Of a DNA stretch of 64,000 bases, positions 1-8,286 are shown in pieces. Both the position numbers and the translations under genes were made by a program. Under the pieces are notes generated by a model. It saw only the letters and a program-made list of their open reading frames with translations. It was not told the DNA's origin and searched no databases. Origin of the DNA: Pandoraea norimbergensis. Lineage in GTDB: Bacteria; Pseudomonadota; Gammaproteobacteria; Burkholderiales; Burkholderiaceae. How positions within the stretch are numbered: the first letter of the stretch is position 1; each line of letters starts with the position of its first letter. The DNA lies in assembly GCF_001465545.3 (NCBI RefSeq), contig NZ_CP013480.3, positions 4,278,001 to 4,342,000 of the forward strand. Reading direction: 5' to 3'.

Positions 1-197
1 AATGCGCGATAGATCTCGGAAAGATCGGGAAGACCATATTCCGGCAAGTGCTTGAGCGCCCCAGCGCGCGTATTGAGTACCCGCTGCACGTTTTGCTGCA
101 CGCTCATGAACTCCAACGTCCGGTCGTCGTAGGCATGTAGCGGCTCACCGCCAATATGTCCCAGCAGCATGTCGTAAAGCGATGGGCCAGCCGGCAT
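1..197 (-). CDS. tssE: T6SS baseplate protein TssE (gp25-like), 3' part outside window
   Basis: Reading from ATG at 197 gives MPAGPSLYDMLLGHIGGEP followed by a stretch with LNTRAGALKHLPEYGLPDLS, the conserved core of TssE/gp25 lysozyme-like proteins, which are wedge components of the T6SS baseplate. About 65 residues are visible and the rest lies left of the window. A purine-rich AGGGGA stands about 8 bases before the ATG and supports the start. The gene follows clpV on the same strand with a 24-bp gap, so it is probably the next gene of the same operon. Gene identity is from the motif; the operon is inferred. Confidence 0.85.
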   Translation of the reverse strand, partial: MPAGPSLYDMLLGHIGGEPLHAYDDRTLEFMSVQQNVQRVLNTRAGALKHLPEYGLPDLSEIYRA

Positions 198-221
198 ATG
201 TGTTCCCCTATCAGGCAGTTG

Positions 222-3002
222 TCATTCGGTGATCAGGCAGGTGGACGGTGTCTGTGACGCCGTACCCGCCGGCAAGGCATTTGGATCGACGGCTGCGGCG
301 AAATCAATATCGAGCTGCCCGTCTTCCGATGCCGTCAACACGATGCTCGCGGGTTTGTCGCCGGCAGCCAGCCGGGTCAGCAACTCGTGCGACAGCGCCG
401 GCAGGATGCGTTGATTGATGAAAGCATCGACGTTGCGCGCGCCCGACTCCCGCACCAGGCAGCGCTGCGCCATGAGGCCGGCGAGTGCGTCGTTCCAGGT
501 GAGCTCGATACCATGCTGGCGCCGCAAACGTGCTGCCGTCTTGCCCAGCTTCATCGTCGCGATGCTGTGCAGTGCCGATACGTCCAGCGGGCGATAGATC
601 AGCGTCTGGAAGCGCGCGAGCAACGCCGGCTGGAAGTGCGCGACCAGTTCGGGACGTACCGCTTCGAGCAGTGCCGCGTGGGCAATGTCGGGGGTGTCTG
701 CGGTCACTGTGTCGATCGTGCTGCTGCCCAAATTCGAGGTCATCAGAATGACGCAGTGGCGGAAGTCGATTTCGCGTCCCTCGCCGTCGCGCATCATGCC
801 GCGATCAAAGACCTGATAGAACATGTCGAGCACGTCGCGATGGGCTTTCTCGACCTCGTCGAGCAACACCACGCTATAGGGGCGTTGCCGGACCGCTTCG
901 GTCAGCACCCCGCCTCGCCCGTACCCCACATAGCCCGGCGGCGCGCCCTTCAATTGCGACACCGTATGCGCTTCCTGATACTCGGACATGTTGATCGTTG
1001 TCAGCGCCGCCTCTCCCCCGAAGAGCAGATCGGCGAGCGCCAGTGCGGTCTCCGTCTTTCCGACACCGGACGGCCCCGCCAGCAGGAACACGCCCATGGG
1101 CGCACTCTCCGGCTTCAGCCCCGCCTTGGCGATACGAAGACTCTCGGCCAAGGCATTCAGCGCATCCTCCTGTGCGACAACGCGCTCGCTCAGCCCCGAC
1201 TGCATCGCGAGCAAGCCGCGCAATTCGTCTTCGAGCAGATTGCCTGCGGGAACACCGGTCCACTCGGACACCACCCGCGCCACCGCTTGCGCATCCACAT
1301 CGGCATAGATCAGCGGGTGCTTGCCCTGTGCATCGGCCAGTGCCTCGCGAGCGGCACGAAATGCCACGGCATCGCGTGTCTCGGGTGGTAAATCGCTTTG
1401 TTCACGCACGGCGCGAACCAGATCGCGTTCTCGCGCATAACGTGCCGCGAAGACCTCCGACGCCGCGTTGGCCGCGGCAACGCTCGCCGCCAGTTCCGCC
1501 AGACGTGTGACCCCGTCGTCGCCGCGAGAAGCCCCCTTGGCTACATCAGCCTCAAGGGCCGCCAGCTCGATCTTCAGCGCGTTGACGGTGGCGGCAGCGT
1601 GCTGCAATTCGGACGGTGGCGATTCGAGACCCACCCGCACGCGTGCAGCGGCAGTATCGATGAGATCGACCGCCTTGTCGGGCAACTGCCGCGACGGGAT
1701 ATATCGCCGCGAGAGGTTGACGGCAGCGACAATGGCCTCGTCGCGGATATGCACCTGGTGGTAGCTCGCATACCGCGCCTTGAGTCCACGCAGCATCAGG
1801 CAGGCGGCAGCATCGTCGGGCTCTTCCACTTTGATCATCTGGAAGCGGCGTTCAAGCGCAGCGTCGCGTTCGAAAAATTCCTTGTACTCCGCCCACGTCG
1901 TTGCGGCGATCGTGCGCAGTTCGCCGCGTGCGAGCGCGGGTTTGAGCAGATTGGCGGCATCGGCGCCGCCTGCCGCGTTACCCGCGCCAACGAGCGTGTG
2001 AGCCTCGTCGATAAACAGCAGCACTGGCACGTCGGATGCCTGCACCGCGTCGATCAGCGTTTTCAGGCGCTGCTCGAACTCCCCTTTCACACCCGCACCG
2101 GCTTGCAACAGACCGAGGTCGAGCGTCAGCACGCGTACGTTGCGGATGGCCTCCGGCACATCGCCCTGCACCACTCGCAGCGCAAGCCCTTCGACCAACG
2201 CCGTCTTGCCGACACCGGGTTCACCCACGAGAATCGGGTTGTTCTTGCGACGGCGGGCCAGCACGTCGACCATTTGTTGAATCTCACGGTCGCGGCCGAA
2301 AACGGGGTCGATTTCGCCCCCCATCGCCTTTTCCGTCAGGTCGATGGCATATCGCGCCAAGGCGTCGGCGCGTTGCGCGTTGTCTGCGGCCGGTGTCGAC
2401 GGGAACCGTTTGCCTGCGCCAGCCGGCGCTGCCGGCTCGCCGTTCGTCTGCGACGGATGCGCCGCAGGCGAAAAGGCATCGCCCGCGTTTGCGCTCATTG
2501 CGTCATCTGCCCCCGCCAACGTGGAAAGATGCTCGCAGGTACGCGCGCCAAGCCGGGGCATGAATCGTGCAATCTGTGCGCTGCCAATGCTTAGCAATGG
2601 CCACGCGTCGCGCACGCGCAGCACATGCGGTGCGTCGACAACGGCTTGCAGCAGGTTGGCCGAGCGGATGGGCCATTGCGTGTCCTGCGAGCGCGAGTGC
2701 GTCCATGCATCTGCCAGCACGGCAGCAAGTTGAGGAGACAAAGCCGGTTTGCCCCGTAAATTGCGCGGCAGATGATCGATCGACGACACCAGCGCGTCCC
2801 AGATGGCATCGATACCGATGCCGTAATGCGCGAGGATGGCCGGAATATCGCCATCTCCCGCCTCCAGCAGCTTCAGCAGCCAGTGCTCGACGGTAATCTC
2901 GTCAGCGAGACGCATCCGGCAAAGACTGGCGGCGGCTTCGAGAGCGCTCGCACAGTGGGGATTGAGATGCTGGAGCAGGACGGTGGTATCGCGAGAGATC
3001 AT
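222..3002 (-). CDS. clpV: T6SS AAA+ ATPase ClpV (TssH)
   Basis: ClpB-type hexameric unfoldase that recycles the contracted TssB/TssC sheath in the cytoplasm. The 926 residues match the family length. An N-terminal Clp domain (about 1-160) is followed by a Pro/Ala-rich linker (about 165-210), AAA1 with Walker A GEPGVGKT at 260-267 and Walker B LLFIDEAH near 328-335, a middle coiled region (about 470-530), and AAA2 with Walker A GPSGVGKT at 643-650 and Walker [12 protein letters not shown] at 711-721. Both ATPase sites look intact. The start at 3002 gives a normal N-terminus, although no clear ribosome binding site precedes it. It lies 136 bp downstream of hcp across a strong hairpin and just upstream of tssE. 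Its sheath substrates TssB/C are not in the window. Confidence 0.95.
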   Translation of the reverse strand: MISRDTTVLLQHLNPHCASALEAAASLCRMRLADEITVEHWLLKLLEAGDGDIPAILAHYGIGIDAIWDALVSSIDHLPRNLRGKPALSPQLAAVLADAWTHSRSQDTQWPIRSANLLQAVVDAPHVLRVRDAWPLLSIGSAQIARFMPRLGARTCEHLSTLAGADDAMSANAGDAFSPAAHPSQTNGEPAAPAGAGKRFPSTPAADNAQRADALARYAIDLTEKAMGGEIDPVFGRDREIQQMVDVLARRRKNNPILVGEPGVGKTALVEGLALRVVQGDVPEAIRNVRVLTLDLGLLQAGAGVKGEFEQRLKTLIDAVQASDVPVLLFIDEAHTLVGAGNAAGGADAANLLKPALARGELRTIAATTWAEYKEFFERDAALERRFQMIKVEEPDDAAACLMLRGLKARYASYHQVHIRDEAIVAAVNLSRRYIPSRQLPDKAVDLIDTAAARVRVGLESPPSELQHAAATVNALKIELAALEADVAKGASRGDDGVTRLAELAASVAAANAASEVFAARYARERDLVRAVREQSDLPPETRDAVAFRAAREALADAQGKHPLIYADVDAQAVARVVSEWTGVPAGNLLEDELRGLLAMQSGLSERVVAQEDALNALAESLRIAKAGLKPESAPMGVFLLAGPSGVGKTETALALADLLFGGEAALTTINMSEYQEAHTVSQLKGAPPGYVGYGRGGVLTEAVRQRPYSVVLLDEVEKAHRDVLDMFYQVFDRGMMRDGEGREIDFRHCVILMTSNLGSSTIDTVTADTPDIAHAALLEAVRPELVAHFQPALLARFQTLIYRPLDVSALHSIATMKLGKTAARLRRQHGIELTWNDALAGLMAQRCLVRESGARNVDAFINQRILPALSHELLTRLAAGDKPASIVLTASEDGQLDIDFAAAVDPNALPAGTASQTPSTCLITE

Positions 3003-3043
3003 GTCGGATGGGCAATATTGTCGTGGCGCAAAGGCCGCGGGAA

Positions 3044-3090
3044 ACCTGCCGGTGCCGGGGTGTCACCGACAATCCCGGCGGCCGGCAGGT
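3044..3090 (-). terminator. strong stem-loop between hcp and clpV
   Basis: Perfect 9-bp arms ACCTGCCGG (3044-3052) and CCGGCAGGT (3082-3090) enclose an inner pair CCGGG (3055-3059)/CCCGG (3074-3078). No U-tract follows, so it may be an attenuator or an mRNA-stabilising 3' structure for hcp rather than a full terminator. A smaller GGGC-TTGAC-GCCC hairpin lies nearer the hcp stop. Such a structure would let Hcp be made in excess over ClpV; that role is inferred. Confidence 0.5.
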
Positions 3091-3138
3091 AGTCATCAAC
3101 GCGCTACGTCAGGCGTTGCCTTAGGGCTTGACGCCCAA

Positions 3139-3636
3139 TCAGGCAGCCTTGTCGCCGCGTTCGTTCCACGTGTCCTCATACTCGTGGTGGCCGTCGACAA
3201 ACGTCCATTTGATCGCTTCGTAACGCAGTTCCACCGTTTCCATGTGATTGAATTTCTCAAACAACGGATCCTTGATGTTCTGCATCGTCGCCTTCACGCG
3301 CACGATCTTCACGTTGGTCATGACGATCGTGTGATAGATCTCTTCCTGACCGGCGCTGTTGACCGCGTACTCCTGAAGCGTGACCTCTTGCAGCGTCTTC
3401 CCCGAAGACATGGCCTTCTGGAGTTCCGTGCTTGAGCGGTCCTTCTCCTTGAGGAAGATAAACGGCTGGTGCACGCGCTTGCCTGTCAGCTTGCCGGTAT
3501 TACCGTCGGTCGGCACAAAGATCTCGTGGTCGTATGAGATGACTTCCACTGAACCCTCACGCCCCTTGATGGTGACCGAGCCTTGAATCTTCTTGCCCGC
3601 GTTGTCCGTGAGGTACATATAACCCGGAATTGCCAT
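3139..3636 (-). CDS. hcp: T6SS tube protein Hcp (TssD)
   Basis: Hcp forms the stacked hexameric rings of the T6SS inner tube and is itself secreted. The 165-residue protein starts MAIPGYMYLTDNAGKKIQGS and carries the Hcp1-family core (EVISYDHEIFVPTD near residue 32, then KRVHQPFIFLKEKD, and a C-terminal ETVELRYEAIKWTF beta segment). Length and sequence fit the Burkholderia/Pandoraea-type Hcp with no visible defect. AGGAG lies 7-8 bases before the ATG. It follows the OmpA-domain gene by 9 bp, so it probably belongs to the same minus-strand transcript, with a strong hairpin after its stop. Confidence 0.95.
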   Translation of the reverse strand: MAIPGYMYLTDNAGKKIQGSVTIKGREGSVEVISYDHEIFVPTDGNTGKLTGKRVHQPFIFLKEKDRSSTELQKAMSSGKTLQEVTLQEYAVNSAGQEEIYHTIVMTNVKIVRVKATMQNIKDPLFEKFNHMETVELRYEAIKWTFVDGHHEYEDTWNERGDKAA

Positions 3637-3645
3637 GCTCTACTC

Positions 3646-5478
3646 CTAGATTGCTACTTCGACAGATACCCGGAGATCGCTCCCCGGGCGGTGATACCCC
3701 GAGACCAAAGGCCCCGGGAAAATGGAGGATCGATCGGGGCGCTCGACGTCGGGGATCAACGTAATCTCGACACGCCGGTTCTTCGCACGGCCGGCCTCGG
3801 TCCCGTTACTGGCGATCGGGCGGTGGGTGCCGTATCCCTGAATGGCGAACTGCGTCGCAGGAATGCCTGACGCTTCGACGAGCCAATTGCGCACCGCTTC
3901 CGCGCGGGCCGCGGAGAGCTTCAGATTGAACGCGGCATCACCCACGTCGTCGGTAAATCCGGCAATCAGAATCCGCTTGCCGGCATGCGCCTTGATCATC
4001 GCGAGCGCATCGACCATGCGCCGCGTCGAGCCCGGCTTCAACGTGGCCTTGCCGCTATCGAACATCGACAGGCTGTCGAGCGTGATCACCGACGGCGGCA
4101 TCGGCGGCGGGACATAGGACGCAATCGCTTCGTTGAGCACCGGAATCAACGCCGCGCCCCGATACATACCGAACGACATGCGCAGGGGTGCCCCGAGTCG
4201 GGCATAGCGATCCAACCGATCACGCTCCGCCATCAGTACCCGTAGTGCTTCGCGCTTCGCAGTGTCGTTCTCTGGTGGTATCTGCGCGTACCGCACGAGA
4301 TGCGAATGCACCTGAGCGAGCATTCGTTCGTTGTGTGTCGCCGCGCCCCAGAATGCAGCGCCGGCGGCACACGCCAGCAAGGCCACGCAATGCGTGAGCG
4401 TCCTCGTCAATGGCGATACCGGGCGTCGCCGCTGTAGCGCGGCAATCAATTGCTGCGGGAGGGGCCACGGGTTGGCGCTTGCTGCGGCGCGTGCTCGTGT
4501 GATCCGGGTCTGCACGCTAACGTCGGACGCCCATACCGAGTCGCCCTCGCTCGCGGGGCCGCAGTCGATCCACGCCACACCATGCAGCGCCACCGGCGGC
4601 GACGGTAGATCGGTTGCCGAGAGTTGTTTCAAGACCACGCGCTGCGTCCATGAAATCACCGACGCCAGGCTGGCCGCAAGTTCTGCCGCCCCGAGGGCAC
4701 CCGCTGCATTTTGCGCATCCTGTTCAGCGGCGCGAACGATGCTTTCAAACCGTCGGGCATCTACGGGAAACGGTGCAACGCTCATCCCGTACCAACGCTC
4801 GGCGGTCTCTGAAACCACCTGTCCCTGCGCTTGCGCGGCAGCAGGCAAATCAGCAGGGATGCCCGACGTCAGGCGCTGATAAATCGCCACATACGCCGGC
4901 AAACGCCCCCCCTGCAATCCCGACGTATCCGCCACCGCCTGGCGCACCGAACGCAGCCGCTGCTCGATCGCGTCGCCGTGCGCGTGCAGCCCCGGCGCCA
5001 CCGAAATCAACACGCCATCGGGCGGCGCACCGTCTCGGTACGCACCGACCGCCAATGCCGACTGCGGCAAATCCAGTGGATCGTCGACACGCAGCCAGAT
5101 CGCGCCAAATCGCATGTGAATGTCGTTCGAACGGTCAAACGTGTCGAACAGCGCGGACAGGCCGTCGCCCGTCACCAGCAGCACCGGCGTGTCGCTCAGT
5201 TGCTCGAACGGCACCTCGGCAAGCAAGGCCTCCAGTCGAGCAAGCGTCGGGCTCGCGCCGGTGGCTGCGCGCGTCGGCCCGCGCCCACCCAGCCACAGCA
5301 CCAACCCGCTGAGTGCGACGACCAGCACGCTGCACAGCCATGCGAGTTCTGTCTCGAACGGCATCACCCACCAGAGCACCGCAAGCGCCAGCACTGCGGC
5401 AACCACGACCATGCCACGTCGTGGATAAGCGACCCAGACCGCGCTGCCCGCATGGCGGCGACGTTGCGCGTCGCTCAC
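3646..5478 (-). CDS. T6SS-associated OmpA-domain inner-membrane protein (TssL partner)
   Basis: The GTG at 5478 overlaps the TGA of the upstream DotU fragment (GTGA), so translational coupling decides this start; the open frame extends further but the extra residues look non-native. The product is about 610 residues: two close hydrophobic segments near residues 20-70 (MVVVAAVLALAVLWWVMPF and LAWLCSVLVVALSGLVLWLG), a large middle domain, another hydrophobic segment before the last third, and a C-terminal OmpA peptidoglycan-binding domain with the hallmark ILIAGFTDDVGD and LKLSAARAEAVRNWL. In Burkholderiaceae T6SS loci this protein follows DotU/TssL and probably anchors the membrane complex to the cell wall. 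The C-terminal domain is clear; the role is inferred from position. Confidence 0.8.
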   Translation of the reverse strand: MSDAQRRRHAGSAVWVAYPRRGMVVVAAVLALAVLWWVMPFETELAWLCSVLVVALSGLVLWLGGRGPTRAATGASPTLARLEALLAEVPFEQLSDTPVLLVTGDGLSALFDTFDRSNDIHMRFGAIWLRVDDPLDLPQSALAVGAYRDGAPPDGVLISVAPGLHAHGDAIEQRLRSVRQAVADTSGLQGGRLPAYVAIYQRLTSGIPADLPAAAQAQGQVVSETAERWYGMSVAPFPVDARRFESIVRAAEQDAQNAAGALGAAELAASLASVISWTQRVVLKQLSATDLPSPPVALHGVAWIDCGPASEGDSVWASDVSVQTRITRARAAASANPWPLPQQLIAALQRRRPVSPLTRTLTHCVALLACAAGAAFWGAATHNERMLAQVHSHLVRYAQIPPENDTAKREALRVLMAERDRLDRYARLGAPLRMSFGMYRGAALIPVLNEAIASYVPPPMPPSVITLDSLSMFDSGKATLKPGSTRRMVDALAMIKAHAGKRILIAGFTDDVGDAAFNLKLSAARAEAVRNWLVEASGIPATQFAIQGYGTHRPIASNGTEAGRAKNRRVEITLIPDVERPDRSSIFPGPLVSGYHRPGSDLRVSVEVAI

Positions 5479-5873
5479 CGATGCCCCGCCGTCACCGGGG
5501 TGATCTCTGCGAGTTGAGCGTCCAATGCCGCCGTCCAGACACCCCACACCAATGCCGCAGCCACGCAGGCGAACCCCGCAATGGCCCACGGTGACGCGCG
5601 ATAAAGCCAGTCGGAGAGTCGCCGCTCACCGCGCTCGATGACAAACCGAGGTTCGTCCCACGGACGAAGGGCTTCGATCCGAGTATCAAGCGCCGTCATG
5701 AGCTCACGCCGCGCCGTCTCTCCACGCAGGGCGTAACGCCCGACGAAGCCAAGGCCGAGTACGACGGCATAGCACTCCAGCAAGTCCACCGATCCAGACG
5801 GCGAGTGAAGGTGCCGATGAAAATCTTCGCGTGCCGGCATCGGTAGGACGATGTGTGCACTTTGCTGCCGCAC
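5475..5873 (-). pseudogene. tssL: TssL/DotU (IcmH) C-terminal fragment
   Basis: The readable part holds the diagnostic DotU stretch VDLLECYAVVLGLGFVGRYAL, then ERRLSDWLYRASPWAIAGF leading into a single C-terminal membrane helix and stop. DotU proteins usually have about 200-260 residues; only about 130 are left here. The homology stops near AREDFHRHLH (about 5820). Upstream the frame stays open but reads as non-DotU sequence, and opposite-strand coding of the Tle1-like fragment begins at once. The GTG at 5873 is only the longest formal start. The cytoplasmic helical domain that contacts TssK and TssM is missing, so I call it a truncated gene, probably cut by a deletion. Confidence 0.7.
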
Positions 5874-5884
5874 ACGAACTCCGC

Positions 5885-6952
5885 TTCTACCAGAGACTGG
5901 ATAGTCTGGAGAATACCCGCGGCGTTCAATATCTATATCCGGGTACCAGCGAGGACATTACGGGTGGCGCTCCCCCCGGAAAACTCGGTGCTCGCGCGGA
6001 GCTTCAGCGCGTGGTGCTTCGCGACATGCTGATCGAAGCGTTCTCTCATGGTGTAGCAATAGACTCGATCGAAGACATGGTCGTCCACAAGGGCGGGACC
6101 TACACAAAGTTCACCCTCGCGAACTCGATCAATTACGGAAGCAATACCTACCAGATCCCCGAACTCGTCAAGGCATACCAGCAAATCGTCCCACCAGCAT
6201 CTCGGCTTAATTTCCTTGAACACATGCAGGTGTTCCTGCGTTGGATGGCGGTTCGATATCAATCGCCTGAGTTTCGATCGTCTGTTAGGAACCGCCTCGA
6301 TCACCTGATGGATCAGCACAAGGTGCTTGTTAAAGAAGCTGACGATGCAGAGGCCGCCTACACGACATTGCGCCGTCAAAGGCCGCCGCCCGAAGCGATC
6401 ACACTGGGACACGCACAAGCCCGATGGACTAAGGCCGTAGATCTCACGACGAAGTCGATGCACGAAATCGCTCTGGAAAAAGGGCGCCCGACCGAAGCTA
6501 TTTGGGAGCGCATCCAGCGCGAAGCGGCTGATGTTTTGAAGCACGATTCGCGTCAGGAGGGATTGAGGCGCTCGGCAAACTTGCTGCGAGAGGCCAAGAC
6601 CAATGGCGATTCTACGTGGGAGGCGTCCCTCGAAATGAGCGTTTCCACCCTCGAATCGATGCTATCGACCCCAGAACAGTTGGCCCTCGCCCAAGCATGG
6701 TCAATGGGTCTTAGCGGAAATCACCCGCTGCCCCCAAAAGTGATGGCGCTTTTCGATCTACTGGTTCACGACGCGTTGTTGACAAGCTGGCACGACCATC
6801 TGCTGTCTTCGTCACTTTATTTCAAAACCCGCGCGACCGATAAGTTCGGCGAGACCGATTACCTTGCCGAGGCCGAACAGGTAAAAGCGTCCGTCGCAGA
6901 AACGCAGCGTTTGCGGCGAGAAAACGACCCATCTTTGGTTGTTCCTCAATAG
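5885..6952 (+). pseudogene. C-terminal part of a probable Tle1-like (DUF2235) T6SS phospholipase effector
   Basis: Open frame on the plus strand from about 5831. Convincing coding begins near YQRLDSLENTRG (about 5889) and runs about 355 residues to the stop at 6952. It is helix-rich (LRDMLIEAFSHGVAIDS; EHMQVFLRWMAVRYQS; ALFDLLVHDALLTSWHDHLL). This arrangement, with VHD near the end, resembles from memory the C-terminal region of Tle1 effectors. No GxSxG lipase motif or alpha/beta-hydrolase domain is present, so the catalytic half would be gone. GC looks lower than in neighbouring genes. The PAAR gene directly downstream fits an effector-PAAR module. The Tle1 assignment rests on remembered similarity and needs a profile search. 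Confidence 0.45.
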
Positions 6953-7023
6953 CCCAAGTCCCCAAACGGACGGCCTCCTCATTCTTTCAGCCCTCGTGCT
7001 GACGATCACTCGTACACATCACC

Positions 7024-7281
7024 ATGGCAGGAATCATTCGCGTCGGCGATGGCCACACGGGCGGCGGCAGCGTCGTCGCTGGCTCCACGACATGCATTTT
7101 CATGGACCGCGCGGTCGCGCGTCTTCACGACCCGGTCACATGCCCCCGGCACGGCGACAACCGAATCGCCACCGCGACCTCCGGCGCACACGATCACGGC
7201 ATTGAACTCGCGCAGCACAACGATCTGTGCGCCTGCGGCTGCCGTCTAATCTCGTCGTTGCCTAACGGCGGGTCTCGTTGA
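7024..7281 (+). CDS. PAAR-domain T6SS spike-tip protein
   Basis: This 85-residue protein starts MAGIIRVGDGHTGGGSVV and ends with HNDLCACGCRLISSL, the pattern of small PAAR proteins that form the metal-bound cone on VgrG. Candidate metal ligands (His11, Cys24, Cys41, His43, and Cys67/Cys69 region) are all visible. It is full length for a stand-alone PAAR, without a toxin domain. It lies 71 bp after the Tle1-like fragment and 3 bp before the next membrane protein. No VgrG gene is in the window, and the partners it would normally be encoded with appear cut on both sides. Its ribosome binding site is weak. Confidence 0.85.
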   Translation: MAGIIRVGDGHTGGGSVVAGSTTCIFMDRAVARLHDPVTCPRHGDNRIATATSGAHDHGIELAQHNDLCACGCRLISSLPNGGSR

Positions 7282-7284
7282 CCG

Positions 7285-8286
7285 ATGGCGCTCAACTTCA
7301 ATGCGCTACCCCCGGTCGAACCGGTGCCAGATACTTCGCCATCGCGGACTGTCTGGTTAGTTGTCTTTCTCGTGCTCACATTGATTGGCGTGCTCGCGGC
7401 GATCCTGCTTTGGCCGCAGCGGGAATCGACTCGTGGTCTCTGGTTCTGGGTATGCATCACGCTTTATCCGGCGGGTATTGCGGTGTTTATCGTTTCGCGC
7501 CGCTACAGCGCCTATGAAGGCCGACGCCTCGATGCTCAGGCGTGGAACGGCGCGCGCGACAAATACATTGCCGAGGCATTCGCCCGCGAGAGTATTCCGC
7601 TCGTCGTATTGGCCACGACCGTTCGTGTTACCGAGACCGAGGTGGAAAGCGGTATCGACGAAATTACCGGTGGCACGTTGACGATGGGGGCGCAAGCCGC
7701 CAGCCTCGGGGATAACGCATCCGTGACCGCGCGCTGGTTCAAACCGATCGCGGCGCGACTGGCAGCCGACGATGACGAACGCCACGAATTCCTTATCGAA
7801 TGGCTCTATGACAAGCTGATCGCCGATCTCTCGCCAACCCTTTCAGCGCTGCCGCAGACGCTGCCCCTGAACGTGCTTCTCGATCTGCATGGCTACACGG
7901 GCAACCTTGACGCCAAAGACCTCTGGGATGCGCGTTGGGAACACCATCAATTGCAGCCGGCAAGGGTTGAGCGAGTAAGGCAAGCGCTCGATCTCATGAC
8001 GATTGATGCGTGGCTGGACGAACCGGAGCGTGCCGCCGTCCATAGCCACGCAGTGCTTCTCATATCGATAAATCTGGGCAGCGTGCTTCAGGCACCACCG
8101 ACCGCGGGTGCGGCAGAGGCAGGCGTAGGCCTTCTGATGACTTCGCAAGCCCTCGCTGATCGATTCGAACTCTCTCCTATCGCCGCTGTTCACCGGCCGT
8201 TGCCGTGCGCAAGCGACGCATTCGATCACGCGCTCACCTACGCGTTCCGATGGGCGAACACGACGCCGGCCAAACTTAGCCAAACG
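7285..8286 (+). pseudogene. T6SS-linked membrane protein, C-terminally truncated
   Basis: The protein begins MALNFNALPPVEPVPDTSPS and has two N-terminal membrane helices (about residues 24-44 and 53-70: TVWLVVFLVLTLIGVLAAIL and LWFWVCITLYPAGIAVFIV), followed by a large soluble part up to HALTYAFRWANTTPAKLSQ. After about 8283 the frame reads Arg-rich low-complexity sequence (formal stop at 8430), because it crosses into the tssM frame. I recall similar proteins of 400-plus residues after PAAR genes in Ralstonia and Burkholderia; function is unknown, with an immunity or accessory role possible. The lost C-terminus and the adjoining 5'-truncated tssM point to a deletion junction. Confidence 0.55.

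Noticed and set aside
387..2594. Long plus-strand open frames across clpV
   Set aside because: They mirror clpV codons, have Arg/His/Gln-rich composition and no domain; typical high-GC antisense shadows.
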